Assembly: GCF_001761325.1 (NCBI RefSeq) | Contig: NZ_CP017478.1 | Location: 1,757,501 to 1,821,500, forward strand | Direction of reading: 5' to 3' | Length of the DNA: 64,000 nucleotides | Source of the DNA: Urechidicola croceus | Lineage (GTDB): Bacteria; Bacteroidota; Bacteroidia; Flavobacteriales; Flavobacteriaceae | Shown: one piece after another, positions 1-8,995 of the stretch | Numbering within the stretch: the first letter of the stretch is position 1 | Layout: each line of letters starts with the position of its first letter | The notes under the pieces: model-generated | Databases searched by the model: none | What the model saw: only the letters and a program-made list of their open reading frames with translations | Told to the model about the DNA's origin: nothing | Made by a program: the position numbers and the translations under genes

Positions 1-1014
1 CTTATTATTATCACGAACTTTTCTAATAGCTCTTATCATGCTTTCCTGACCTATATAAGACTCATCTCCCTCACCATATAAAATATCTCCTTGCGCATAA
101 ATTATTGCAATTGTATTTGATGAAGTTGATTTTAGCCTACCTTTTCCTGTTGAAATATAATTATTTATACTTATCGTATGAACATCATCGTTTACTAAAG
201 ACTTTAATTTCTCTTCATATTGATCTTTAAAAATGGCTCCATCTATCATATTATTTTCAACTGCCATTTCTGAACTCCTCGTCAATAAATCATCTGCAAT
301 TAAATTTAATTCATCATTATTTTTATTTCTACTTGAGCCAACATCCTCTAGAATTTCTTCCCAAATTGAATTTAAAAACGAAGTAATTTGTTCTCTATTT
401 GCATCACTCATTTTATTATCTAAGTAACCTTCAACAGCACTCTTATACTTTCCATGCCTTATAACTTCCATTTTTACACCGTATTTATCTTCAAAATCTT
501 TATAAAACAATCTTTCAGAAGACAAACCTTTAAATTCTGCCATTCCATAAGGTGTTACAAAAACTGAATCGGCCACAGAACTTAAATAGTAACTTTTTTG
601 AGAATACAAATTAGCATATGAAGTAATGAATTTTCCTGTTTCTTTAAATTCAACAAGTTTATTACGAATAGCCTGAGTTTGTGCCATGCCAGCACTCACA
701 AATTCTCCTTCTATGCTAATTCCTTTAATTTTATCATCATATTTCGCATTTTCAATAGCATTTAAAACACTGCTTAATTGTAATTGATCTTTACCAAATA
801 ACTCATCTAAAGGATTATCTGATTTAGGAACATAATCTTTAATCGTATTACTTAAATCAAGTTCTAAAACTGAATTAGATTTTACAGTTACTTTGTCTTT
901 ATCACCTAGTGCTGAAACAAGGAAACCAAAAAACAAAAAACTAAGTCCTGTTAATAAAATTAATGCTATTGATGTACCTAAACAACTTGCTAATACCTTT
1001 CGAAAAAAATTCAT
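1..1014 (-). CDS. sppA: Signal peptide peptidase SppA (67K type), C-terminal part missing at window edge
   Basis: Membrane-anchored serine protease that degrades signal peptides left in the inner membrane. The 338 residues present begin MNFFRKVLASCLGTS, carry one N-terminal membrane segment (about residues 8-33), and contain the conserved stretch RHGKYKSAVEGYL, whose lysine matches the catalytic lysine of the SppA Ser-Lys dyad. The reading frame is open to base 1, and the second half with the nucleophilic serine lies outside the window. The ATG at 1014 follows a TATATTTG box by about 23 bases. It is transcribed divergently from folK. Identification is firm; only completeness is unknown. Confidence 0.93.
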   Translation of the reverse strand, partial: MNFFRKVLASCLGTSIALILLTGLSFLFFGFLVSALGDKDKVTVKSNSVLELDLSNTIKDYVPKSDNPLDELFGKDQLQLSSVLNAIENAKYDDKIKGISIEGEFVSAGMAQTQAIRNKLVEFKETGKFITSYANLYSQKSYYLSSVADSVFVTPYGMAEFKGLSSERLFYKDFEDKYGVKMEVIRHGKYKSAVEGYLDNKMSDANREQITSFLNSIWEEILEDVGSSRNKNNDELNLIADDLLTRSSEMAVENNMIDGAIFKDQYEEKLKSLVNDDVHTISINNYISTGKGRLKSTSSNTIAIIYAQGDILYGEGDESYIGQESMIRAIRKVRDNNK

Positions 1015-1037
1015 AAAAATGTTTATAATTTACCTTA

Positions 1038-1045
1038 CAAATATA
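1038..1045 (-). promoter_or_regulatory. -7 box of sppA promoter
   Basis: The minus strand reads TATATTTG, a perfect match to the Bacteroidetes -7 consensus TAnnTTTG, 23 bases before the sppA ATG. I see no good -33 TTTG at the usual distance, so the call rests on the -7 box and its position. Confidence 0.55.
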
Positions 1046-1084
1046 CACTTTTCTCTTTTACATTTCTTTCCTTTGCAATACTGA

Positions 1085-2215
1085 ATGAAAATAGTAAGAA
1101 CTACATATTTATCGCTTGGAAGTAACCAAGGAAACAGATTAGAACACCTTCAAAAAGCTGTGAATCTTATTGGTATTGAAGTGGGTGCAATAAAAAAAAT
1201 ATCTTCAGTTTACCAAACAAAATCTTGGGGGTTTGATAGTGATGATTTTTATAATATTTGTATTAAAGTTTCAACTAATCTTAATCCTGAAAATTTACTT
1301 TTAAAGATTCTGGCTATTGAACAAAAATTAGGCAGAATACGTTCCGAAAAAAAAGGTTATTCATCTAGAAATATAGATGTTGATATTCTACTATTTGATG
1401 ATGAAGTAATTATTTCTCAAGACCTTATGGTTCCACACCCAAGAATGCTTGAACGAAAGTTTGTAATGGTTCCTTTAACCGAAATCGCACCAAATTTTAG
1501 ACATCCTATTGAAAAACAAACTATTTTAATGTGTTTACAAAATTGTGATGATAAAAGTACGATTGAAAAAACAGATTTAACGATTGTGCGACCAGTTTCA
1601 TTGTATGAAAAATACAACTACATCGCAATTGAAGGAAATATTGGTGCTGGTAAAACTTCACTTGCCAAAATGATTGGTGACGACTTTAACGCCAAATTAG
1701 TTTTAGAACGTTTTGCAGATAATCCTTTTTTACCAAAGTATTATGCAGATATGGAAAGATATGCCTTTCCACTAGAAATGAGTTTTCTTGCAGACAGATA
1801 TAATCAGTTATCTGAGGATCTAGCTCAATTTGATTTATTTAAAAACTTTATTGTTTCAGATTACTACATTTTTAAATCTCTGATTTTCGCACAAGTTTCC
1901 TTGCAAAAAGACGAATATGCACTTTACAGAAAAATGTTTGATGTAATGTATAAAGAAATTACAAAACCTGATATCTATGTGTATTTATATCAAAATACCG
2001 AGCGATTACTTCACAATATTAAAAATAGAGGACGCGATTATGAGCAAAATATTGAACCTGAATATTTAGACAAAATTCATTCAGGATATTCTACCTTCAT
2101 TAAATCACAAGAAAACTTAAAAACACTTATAATTGATGTATCAGATTTAGATTTTGTTAATAATCTAGATGATTACAGATTTGTTGTTAATAAAATTTCA
2201 GAGTTTAAAAACTAA
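1085..2215 (+). CDS. folK: Bifunctional HPPK (FolK) / deoxynucleoside kinase
   Basis: Two-domain enzyme of 376 residues. Residues 1 to about 165 are 6-hydroxymethyl-7,8-dihydropterin pyrophosphokinase of folate synthesis (YLSLGSNQGNR near the start, PHPRMLERKFVMVPL in the active-site region). Residues from about 178 are a deoxynucleoside kinase of the dCK/dGK type, with P-loop GNIGAGKT and the ERF/DRY-like segments ERFADNPF and FLADRYNQ. The first domain makes the folate precursor; the second salvages deoxynucleosides, probably purine ones. This fusion is known in Bacteroidetes. The next gene is convergent, with only 2 bases between the two stops. Confidence 0.93.
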   Translation: MKIVRTTYLSLGSNQGNRLEHLQKAVNLIGIEVGAIKKISSVYQTKSWGFDSDDFYNICIKVSTNLNPENLLLKILAIEQKLGRIRSEKKGYSSRNIDVDILLFDDEVIISQDLMVPHPRMLERKFVMVPLTEIAPNFRHPIEKQTILMCLQNCDDKSTIEKTDLTIVRPVSLYEKYNYIAIEGNIGAGKTSLAKMIGDDFNAKLVLERFADNPFLPKYYADMERYAFPLEMSFLADRYNQLSEDLAQFDLFKNFIVSDYYIFKSLIFAQVSLQKDEYALYRKMFDVMYKEITKPDIYVYLYQNTERLLHNIKNRGRDYEQNIEPEYLDKIHSGYSTFIKSQENLKTLIIDVSDLDFVNNLDDYRFVVNKISEFKN

Positions 2216-2217
2216 TC

Positions 2218-2541
2218 TCAATCCATTGAACTCAAAATATACATTGCTAAGTAATAATAACCTATTACTATTGGGATGTTTAATGAAATTATTAAAATTG
2301 AAGTTATTATTTCTTTTTTACTTATTATTTTTTTGAAATAATCTATTAGTAATATTCCTAAAAATGAAAAGTTAAACCATAGAGCAATGCAAATGTAGAT
2401 TACCCCTAATAACATGAAAAATGTATCTTCTAATAAATAGAATAAGATTAAAATTACAGTACCTATAATATAAGATAAGATTGCTAAAATCTTACTATTC
2501 TGAATTATTCCATACTTGTTATTTATTATAAGTCTTACCAA
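2218..2541 (-). CDS. Small membrane protein of unknown function
   Basis: I do not recognise this 107-residue protein. It has three or four strongly hydrophobic stretches (about residues 18-36, 40-66 and 80-102) separated by a short lysine-rich loop (YFKKIISKKE), so an inner-membrane location is likely. It starts 6 bases after the gldC stop and is probably the last gene of the gldB-gldC transcript. No motif suggests an enzymatic role. Co-transcription with gliding genes does not prove a role in gliding. Confidence 0.6.
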   Translation of the reverse strand: MVRLIINNKYGIIQNSKILAILSYIIGTVILILFYLLEDTFFMLLGVIYICIALWFNFSFLGILLIDYFKKIISKKEIITSILIISLNIPIVIGYYYLAMYILSSMD

Positions 2542-2547
2542 AAATAC

Positions 2548-2883
2548 CTACTTTTTTAACTCTAATTTCTCAGCAAAATAATCACAAAAGTCTCGCATTG
2601 TTGCACTCATTTTTTCATCATTTGTTGCTGTCTCAAAAGTATTGGCCATAGAAACTAAAGTTTGATGGAAAAATTGTTTCATTTCATCTACTGGCATATC
2701 TTTGGTCCATAAGTCAACTTTTAACGTATCCTTTTTTTGATTATCCCAAACTGATAGCATGATTGCTTTCGTTTCTGCATCTTTAATATTTCCATCATCA
2801 GCACTCCAACTTAGTGCTTCTGGGATTTTATTTTCATCAAGACCAATTGTAAATTCTATTTTTGATTTATGTGTTATTGCCAT
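2548..2883 (-). CDS. gldC: Gliding motility protein GldC
   Basis: GldC is a small cytoplasmic protein that supports gliding motility in flavobacteria; it is accessory rather than essential in the model species. The 111-residue product begins MAITHKSKIEFTIGLDENK and has the family's typical length, with the conserved SWSADDG and LWTKDMPVDEMKQFF segments. Its ATG shares one base with the gldB stop (TAATG), so the two are translationally coupled. The gldB-gldC order beside divergent nadE matches the arrangement known from flavobacteria. Confidence 0.92.
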   Translation of the reverse strand: MAITHKSKIEFTIGLDENKIPEALSWSADDGNIKDAETKAIMLSVWDNQKKDTLKVDLWTKDMPVDEMKQFFHQTLVSMANTFETATNDEKMSATMRDFCDYFAEKLELKK

Positions 2884-3839
2884 TATTTTTTTGGTTTATA
2901 CTTTGATTTTTTAAAAATTTCTTCTGCTGGTGTTGTTAATAATTGCTGTAAAGTTACATGATTATTTTTCATATACGACCTTACAATGTGCCACCCTATC
3001 CAAACACCTATACGACCAGGTGAATCTTGATCTGTTTCTTGGTAAAATTTAGAAAACGGTGCTACGTCTATAAATCTGGAATTTAAATTAGAGTCAGTAC
3101 TATAAAGCAATTCGTGTTCAATAAAATATTTCCATATATTAATCTCATTAATCACTGCCCAGTTCATTTTTTCAGATGAATATCCTATTTTTAAATAATC
3201 AGAAACTTCAGGAAGATATAAATCAATTAAATACATTTTTTTACCCTCATTAATTATTTTATCCAAAAAAGTACGACTATAAAATTTAGGATAACTTCTA
3301 TCAATAATATCTTTAGCAATATCAACAACTATATTCTCTTTTTCATAATTTTCCTTTATATATTCTGGAAAGTCACTGTATACAATATTATCTTTACCAA
3401 GATACATATCCAATGAAATAAACAACAAACTATCAGCATAAATAATGGGGTATTCAAAGTCTAAATTAGAAATATGTGTTATTATATTAGGTTCATTAAA
3501 CTTTGGATTATAATATTTTATATGTTTAAATAAAGATGTTATTTTTTTCTTTTCGACATCAAAATTGGGAAATATTTTTTCTGATTCATTGAATAAATAT
3601 ATTTCTTCTTCATCTTTTATTTTTTCTATCCAAATACTATCACTAGCATTTGAAAGCATAAACGAATAGGATTTTTTTAAATCTATAAAATCTGATTCAG
3701 AGGTGTTATAAAATTTCTTTTCAAACCTATCAATCTTGAAATTCACATCTATATTTGAAACATCAATTTTCTTTTTTGAATCTTCTTCACAGCCGAAAAC
3801 CAAAAACAAAATCAATAAAAATCCCAATATCCTTGCCAT
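2883..3839 (-). CDS. gldB: Gliding motility lipoprotein GldB
   Basis: GldB is a membrane-attached lipoprotein needed for gliding and for the type IX secretion/gliding machinery. I place the start at the ATG at 3839, which gives the lipoprotein signal MARILGFLLILFLVFGC with the lipobox cysteine right after LVFG. An upstream in-frame ATG at 3863 is possible but would add eight residues before a good signal peptide. The mature protein is about 300 residues, rich in aromatic and acidic residues, and ends in a lysine-rich tail. It is coupled to gldC and divergent from nadE. Confidence 0.9.
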   Translation of the reverse strand: MARILGFLLILFLVFGCEEDSKKKIDVSNIDVNFKIDRFEKKFYNTSESDFIDLKKSYSFMLSNASDSIWIEKIKDEEEIYLFNESEKIFPNFDVEKKKITSLFKHIKYYNPKFNEPNIITHISNLDFEYPIIYADSLLFISLDMYLGKDNIVYSDFPEYIKENYEKENIVVDIAKDIIDRSYPKFYSRTFLDKIINEGKKMYLIDLYLPEVSDYLKIGYSSEKMNWAVINEINIWKYFIEHELLYSTDSNLNSRFIDVAPFSKFYQETDQDSPGRIGVWIGWHIVRSYMKNNHVTLQQLLTTPAEEIFKKSKYKPKK

Positions 3840-3876
3840 ATAATTTATTATATTTACATTCAAATTTATAAACGGA

Positions 3877-3884
3877 CAAAAATA
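3877..3884 (-). promoter_or_regulatory. -7 box of gldB operon promoter
   Basis: The minus strand reads TATTTTTG, a perfect TAnnTTTG, in the 35 to 60 bases between nadE and gldB. Transcription would begin near 3870, leaving a leader of about 30 bases to the ATG at 3839 but only about 7 to the ATG at 3863, which favours the downstream start. Confidence 0.55.
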
Positions 3885-3898
3885 CTAAATAGTTTAAG

Positions 3899-4690
3899 AT
3901 GAATTCTGAAAAAGTAGTTAATCATATAGTAAGTTGGTTAAAGGATTATGCAATAAATGCAAAAGTAAAAGGATTTGTAATAGGAGTTTCTGGCGGAATA
4001 GATTCAGCATTAACCTCAACTTTATGTGCTAAAACCGGATTACCTCTTCTATGTCTTGAAATGCCTATTCATCAAGCCGACAGTCAAGTTTCTAGAGCAC
4101 TTAATCATATTGATTGGTTAAAAAAGAACTTTAATGATGTATCTATGACCAAAGTAAATTTAACACCAGTATTTGATAGTTTGGTTAGTTCGTTTCCCAA
4201 AGTGGAAGATGAAGAAGAACGTTTTATGTCCTTAGCAAATACACGTGCGAGACTTAGAATGACATCATTATATTATTTTGCAGCATTAAATGGATATTTA
4301 GTTGCTGGAACAGGAAATAAAGTTGAAGATTTTGGTGTTGGATTTTACACTAAATATGGTGATGGCGGTGTAGATCTTAGCCCAATTGCTGACTTACTAA
4401 AAACAGAAGTATATCAACTTGCAGAATATCTTGGTATTAATAAAGAAATACTTGAAGCCGCACCAACGGATGGTTTATGGGGTGATGATCGAACTGATGA
4501 AGATCAAATTGGGGCCTCTTATCCTGAATTAGAATGGGCTATGAAAATGGCAGATAACGGCAAAACTTCCTCAGATTTTTCAGGAAGAAAAAAGGAGGTG
4601 TTCGATATATACAAGAGGTTTAACACCGCAAATAAGCATAAAATGCTGCCAATTCCAGTGTGTGAAATACCTCTAAAATTTAAAAACTAA
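3899..4690 (+). CDS. nadE: NAD synthetase (ammonia-dependent type)
   Basis: Catalyses the last step of NAD synthesis, adenylating and amidating nicotinate adenine dinucleotide. The 263-residue protein carries the N-type ATP pyrophosphatase loop SGGIDSAL (about residues 32-39) and the second conserved block GTGNKVEDFGVGFYTKYGDG. There is no N-terminal nitrilase-like glutaminase domain, so ammonia or a separate glutaminase is the expected nitrogen donor. The start MNSEKVVNHIV follows a short AT-rich leader. It stands alone on the plus strand, divergent from gldB. Confidence 0.94.
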   Translation: MNSEKVVNHIVSWLKDYAINAKVKGFVIGVSGGIDSALTSTLCAKTGLPLLCLEMPIHQADSQVSRALNHIDWLKKNFNDVSMTKVNLTPVFDSLVSSFPKVEDEEERFMSLANTRARLRMTSLYYFAALNGYLVAGTGNKVEDFGVGFYTKYGDGGVDLSPIADLLKTEVYQLAEYLGINKEILEAAPTDGLWGDDRTDEDQIGASYPELEWAMKMADNGKTSSDFSGRKKEVFDIYKRFNTANKHKMLPIPVCEIPLKFKN

Positions 4691-4813
4691 TTAAGCCTGT
4701 TTTAATAGTATTTTGGCTTGTTTACGTAATTTTTGTTTTGCTGCATTTGTAAATGCAAATGGAATGTTCATCAATAAAATGATGGCTTTTGTGTAATTTT
4801 TCATAATTTTCAT
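4691..4813 (-). CDS. 40-residue basic small protein, unknown function
   Basis: A short frame beginning MKIMKNYTKAIILLMNIPFA runs 40 codons to a TAA that abuts the nadE stop. The N-terminal half is hydrophobic (IILLMNIPFAF) and the C-terminal half is strongly basic (AAKQKLRKQAKILLKQA), an amphipathic pattern that could peel onto a membrane. A perfect TATCTTTG -7 box lies 40 bases upstream, which makes chance less likely. I do not know a family or a function. A second ATG three codons on (MKNYTK) is an alternative start. Confidence 0.55.
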   Translation of the reverse strand: MKIMKNYTKAIILLMNIPFAFTNAAKQKLRKQAKILLKQA

Positions 4814-4853
4814 AGTAGCAATTTGAAATATTAGTTAATGGGGTTAACTATAA

Positions 4854-4861
4854 CAAAGATA
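4854..4861 (-). promoter_or_regulatory. -7 box in front of the 40-codon gene
   Basis: The minus strand reads TATCTTTG, matching TAnnTTTG exactly, about 40 bases before the ATG at 4813 and inside the gap after dnaG. It could start transcription only of the small gene, because nadE lies on the other strand. Confidence 0.5.
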
Positions 4862-4903
4862 CAAAAAAATTAAGAAAAGATATTAACACATGTTAACATT
4901 TCG

Positions 4904-6841
4904 TTAAATCACTCTATTTAACTGCTTGAATATCCTCTTTTTAAGATCAGAATAATTGACTATTTCTTCTAAAATTGAATCGTTAGTTTCTTCTGTAGAA
5001 ATATTTGTAACCAACGAAGTTATTTTCTCATCTATTAAAACTCTTCTTAAATTAAATACAGTATCTGTTACCATTTTTGGAAGTTCAGCATCACGACTTT
5101 TAACAAAAATTTCTCTTTTTTCCCATTGACTTAATGAATAACGTTCATCATCCATTAAAATATTAGTTACTAAAGAGGCTATATCATTATTTGAATGATT
5201 AATAAAAGTATCAATATTAATATTCTTATTTTGACCTAATTGATGAATTACATCAAAATATACCAACTGAAATAATTCGTCTGTAAATTCAATTTCATCA
5301 TCTTGAAGGTGTAAGTATATTTCTTGAGCAACTAAATTGGTATAAACCTCTTTTTTCTCAATATTATTCTCTTCTATTATATCAATAAAATCTACTTCTT
5401 TATTTCCGTGGAGTAGTAAAATTTTTATAATCTCTTTCTCATATTTAAAAAGTTCGTTTACTTTTTCAACCTGAGTTGTTTTTTGTAGAACTGGTTGGGT
5501 AGGTCTAAGTTGTGCTGGCTTTTTTGAAGCATCTCTTTGCTCCTTTTTAAACATTTGTGCCAACTCACTAAAAAGTACATTCTCGGAAATTTGCATTATA
5601 CGTGCGCACTCCTGAATATAAACTTCTCTTTGAATTCGATCAGGTATTTTAGAAATACTAACAACAATATCACGAATCAATCCTGCTTTCTTAACAGGAT
5701 CGTTCTGTGCATCTTTCATCAATAAGGAAACCTTAAAATTGATAAAATCTTGAGCATTGTCATTTAAATATTCCTTTAATTCATCAGTTGAAACACGTTT
5801 TGAAAAACTATCTGGATCATCACCTTCAGGAAAAGATAAAACTTTAACGTTCATACCTTGTTCCAAAATCAAATCAATACCTCGAATTGATGCTCTTATT
5901 CCTGCGGCATCTCCATCAAAAAGAATGGTGATGTTTTGGGTCAATCTTCTAACCAATCTTATTTGATCGGGTGTTAGTGCTGTTCCTGATGATGCAACTA
6001 CATTCTCGACACCATTTTGGCTGAAAGAAATAACATCAGTATAACCCTCTACTAAAAAACAATTATCTTCTTTGGCTATTGACTGTTTAGCATGATATAA
6101 CCCATATAAAATATGGCTTTTATGATATATCACACTTTCAGGAGAATTTAAATATTTGGCAACTTTTTTATTATTGGTTAATATTCTTCCTCCAAAACCA
6201 AGAACACGTCCACTCATGCTATGAATAGGAAACAACACTCGACCTCTAAACCTATCAAATTGTTTCGTTTCATTAACAATAGTTAATCCAGTTTTTTCCA
6301 AAAACTGGATATCATAACCCTTGTTTTGTGCATTTTGTGTAAATGCGTCCCAATCTTCTAATCCATAACCTAGTTCAAACTTTTTTATAGTCTCATCAGT
6401 AAACCCTCTTTCTTTGAAATAAGAATAACCTATAGCCTTACCCTTAGGGTGGTTTAGTAGAATATTATGATAATAATCACGAGCATATTCAGAAACCAAA
6501 TACATACTCTCTCGTTCATTTGCTACTGCCTTTTGCTCATCAGTTTGTTCTGTCTCATCAATTTCAATATTGTACTTTTTAGCCAAGTACTTTATAGCCT
6601 CAGGATAAGAATAATGCTCATGTTCCATAATAAACGAAACTGCATTACCTCCTTTTCCAGTAGAAAAGTCTTTCCATATTTGTTTTACTGGCGACACCAT
6701 AAAAGAAGGAGATTTTTCATCCGAAAATGGACTTAATCCTTTAAAATTACTGCCAGCTTTTTTAAGTTGAACAAATTCACCTATGACCTCCTCAACACGA
6801 GCAGTTTCAAAAACTTTATCAATGGTGTTTCTTGAAATCAT
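4904..6841 (-). CDS. dnaG: DNA primase DnaG with degenerate zinc-binding domain
   Basis: Makes RNA primers for DNA replication together with the DnaB helicase. The 645-residue protein has the N-terminal CHC2-like domain (residues 1-100), the primase core with TOPRIM motifs VEGYTDV and LFDGDAAG (about residues 265-325), and a helical C-terminal helicase-interaction region. The four zinc ligands usually seen as CPFH and CFGC are replaced: the equivalent positions read SPFS (residues 37-40) and DFST (58-61), although the surrounding EKSPSF and GKGG remain. This looks like a lineage trait, not decay. It is followed downstream by the 40-codon gene. Confidence 0.94.
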   Translation of the reverse strand: MISRNTIDKVFETARVEEVIGEFVQLKKAGSNFKGLSPFSDEKSPSFMVSPVKQIWKDFSTGKGGNAVSFIMEHEHYSYPEAIKYLAKKYNIEIDETEQTDEQKAVANERESMYLVSEYARDYYHNILLNHPKGKAIGYSYFKERGFTDETIKKFELGYGLEDWDAFTQNAQNKGYDIQFLEKTGLTIVNETKQFDRFRGRVLFPIHSMSGRVLGFGGRILTNNKKVAKYLNSPESVIYHKSHILYGLYHAKQSIAKEDNCFLVEGYTDVISFSQNGVENVVASSGTALTPDQIRLVRRLTQNITILFDGDAAGIRASIRGIDLILEQGMNVKVLSFPEGDDPDSFSKRVSTDELKEYLNDNAQDFINFKVSLLMKDAQNDPVKKAGLIRDIVVSISKIPDRIQREVYIQECARIMQISENVLFSELAQMFKKEQRDASKKPAQLRPTQPVLQKTTQVEKVNELFKYEKEIIKILLLHGNKEVDFIDIIEENNIEKKEVYTNLVAQEIYLHLQDDEIEFTDELFQLVYFDVIHQLGQNKNINIDTFINHSNNDIASLVTNILMDDERYSLSQWEKREIFVKSRDAELPKMVTDTVFNLRRVLIDEKITSLVTNISTEETNDSILEEIVNYSDLKKRIFKQLNRVI

Positions 6842-6918
6842 ATTTAACTAAATCGGCTTTTGAAAACCCCCAGAACGGGAAATATCATTAATTTATACTC
6901 TATTTATCAAAAAAAAAA

Positions 6919-8163
6919 TTAGGAAACTGCTTTTAACTTTTTCAACGTTACTTTTGAAATTTTAGATTCTGCATATTTCTTGGTAATGTGTAATTCTTTA
7001 ATTTCTGAACCTGGTAATTCAAACATTGCATCTGTCAATATTGCTTCACAAAGCGAACGTAAACCTCTTGCTCCCAACTTGTACTCAACTGCCTTTTTAA
7101 CAATGTATTGCAATGCTTTTTCATCAATAGAAAACTTAATACCATCCATATCAAATAGTTTGGTATACTGTTTTATAATTGAATTTTTAGGCTCTGTCAA
7201 AATCGCTCTTAATGTATGTTCATCTAAAGGATTCATGTGTGTCAAGACTGGCAACCTTCCAATAATTTCAGGAATTAATCCAAATGTTTTTAAATCGGTT
7301 GGTAATACATATTGTAATAAATTATCTTCATTTATTTTATCATCACTTATTGAAGCACTATAACCTACAGCTTGGCGATTCAATCGTTTACTGATTACTT
7401 TATCTATTCCTGAAAATGCTCCACCAGCCACAAATAATATATTTTTGGTATCCACTTCAATAAATTTTTGGTCTGGATGTTTACGGCCACCTTTTGGTGG
7501 TACATTTACAACAGTACCTTCTAACAATTTTAATAATGCTTGTTGAACTCCTTCACCTGATACATCTCTAGTTATCGATGGATTGTCACCTTTACGAGCA
7601 ATTTTATCTATCTCATCAATAAATACAATTCCTCTCTGTGCTTTTTCAACGTTATAATCTGCTGCTTGTAACAAACGTGTTAAAATAGTTTCAACATCTT
7701 CTCCTACATATCCTGCTTCGGTTAAAACAGTTGCATCAACAATAGCAAAAGGAACATTAAGCATACGGGCAATTGTACGAGCAATCAAAGTTTTACCTGT
7801 GCCTGTTTCACCTACAATTATAATATTACTTTTTTCGATTTCTATCTCTTCCTTTTCTTCTTTTGTATTCTTCTGCAATAATCTTTTATAATGATTATAA
7901 ACAGCAACAGCCATTACTCGCTTCGCATCTGTTTGACCAATCATATATTGATCCAAAAATGCTTTGATTTCCATTGGCTTTTTTAATACAATTTCAGAAG
8001 ATAACGCATTTGATTTACCTTCTGCTACTTCCTCTATAACAATGCCATGGGCTTGTTCTATACATTTATCACAAATATGTGCATCTAAACCAGCAATTAA
8101 CAAATCTGTTTCTGCTTTTTTACGCCCACAAAATGAACATTCTAACGTTTCTTCTTTCGCCAT
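6919..8163 (-). CDS. clpX: ATP-dependent Clp protease ATP-binding subunit ClpX
   Basis: AAA+ unfoldase that feeds substrates to ClpP. The 414-residue protein has an N-terminal zinc-binding domain (CSFCGRKK and ICDKCIEQ, residues about 9-36), Walker A GETGTGKT, Walker [11 protein letters not shown], and sensor/arginine-finger blocks such as [11 protein letters not shown] and [10 protein letters not shown]. It lies 41 bases after clpP in the same direction, the common clpP-clpX order, and could share its promoter. Confidence 0.96.
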   Translation of the reverse strand: MAKEETLECSFCGRKKAETDLLIAGLDAHICDKCIEQAHGIVIEEVAEGKSNALSSEIVLKKPMEIKAFLDQYMIGQTDAKRVMAVAVYNHYKRLLQKNTKEEKEEIEIEKSNIIIVGETGTGKTLIARTIARMLNVPFAIVDATVLTEAGYVGEDVETILTRLLQAADYNVEKAQRGIVFIDEIDKIARKGDNPSITRDVSGEGVQQALLKLLEGTVVNVPPKGGRKHPDQKFIEVDTKNILFVAGGAFSGIDKVISKRLNRQAVGYSASISDDKINEDNLLQYVLPTDLKTFGLIPEIIGRLPVLTHMNPLDEHTLRAILTEPKNSIIKQYTKLFDMDGIKFSIDEKALQYIVKKAVEYKLGARGLRSLCEAILTDAMFELPGSEIKELHITKKYAESKISKVTLKKLKAVS

Positions 8164-8204
8164 AATCTATATTTTCAAATGTTGTTGAACAACATTGATA
8201 CTTA

Positions 8205-8864
8205 TTATTTTCTTTCTAAAATTTCATCAATCATTCCGTAAGCTTTTGCTTCATCTGCTTTCATCCAATAATCACGATCAGAGTCATTATGAACTTTTTC
8301 GACCGTTTGGCCTGAATGATTAGCAATTATTGCATACAATTCGTCTTTTAATTTTAAAATTTCACGAGCTGTAATTTCAATATCACTTGCTTGACCTTGT
8401 GCTCCACCTAATGGTTGATGAATCATCACTCTTGAATGTGGTAAAGCTGAACGCTTTCCTTTTGTTCCTGCACACATTAAAACTGCTCCCATTGATGCAG
8501 CCATTCCGGTGCATATAGTTGCAACATCTGGTTTAATAAATTGCATTGTATCATAAATACCTAAACCTGCATAAACTCCACCTCCTGGAGAATTAATATA
8601 AATTGAAATATCTTTTGTGTTATCAACACTTTCTAAAAATAAAAGTTGTGCTTGAATAATATTGGCTACATAATCATCAATTCCTGTTCCTAAAAAGATA
8701 ATTCTATCCATCATTAAACGAGAAAAAACATCCATTTGTGTAATGTTTAATTGACGCTCTTCCATTATATAAGGAGTTACATTACTTACGATTTTATCGT
8801 AGTACATGCTATTAATTCCGTGGTGCTTTGTAGCAAATTTTTTAAATTCTTTACCGTAATTCAT
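8205..8864 (-). CDS. clpP: ATP-dependent Clp protease proteolytic subunit ClpP
   Basis: Serine protease forming the double-heptamer chamber of ClpXP. The 219 residues include the catalytic serine in [10 protein letters not shown], the histidine in [10 protein letters not shown], and the [15 protein letters not shown] segment. Length is normal with a slightly extended N-terminus. A weak -7 box (TATCTTTA on the minus strand, 8892-8899) lies about 28 bases before the ATG. It is divergent from the 163-codon gene at 8996. Confidence 0.96.
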   Translation of the reverse strand: MNYGKEFKKFATKHHGINSMYYDKIVSNVTPYIMEERQLNITQMDVFSRLMMDRIIFLGTGIDDYVANIIQAQLLFLESVDNTKDISIYINSPGGGVYAGLGIYDTMQFIKPDVATICTGMAASMGAVLMCAGTKGKRSALPHSRVMIHQPLGGAQGQASDIEITAREILKLKDELYAIIANHSGQTVEKVHNDSDRDYWMKADEAKAYGMIDEILERK

Positions 8865-8935
8865 TTGAAATGATTTAAAAATATTAATTGGTAAAGATAA
8901 GAACTAATTAGTTAATTATTATATTGTTTCCAAAG

Positions 8936-8967
8936 TTTGATGATTCTTTAACTTTTTGCTACTTTTG
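8936..8967 (+). promoter_or_regulatory. Bacteroidetes-type promoter of the 8996 gene
   Basis: A -33 TTTG (8936-8939) and a -7 TACTTTTG (8960-8967) are separated by 20 bases. Both elements match the Bacteroidetes primary sigma consensus and lie 28 bases before the ATG at 8996. Confidence 0.6.
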
Positions 8968-8995
8968 AACTAATTGGTAAAGGATTAAATATACT

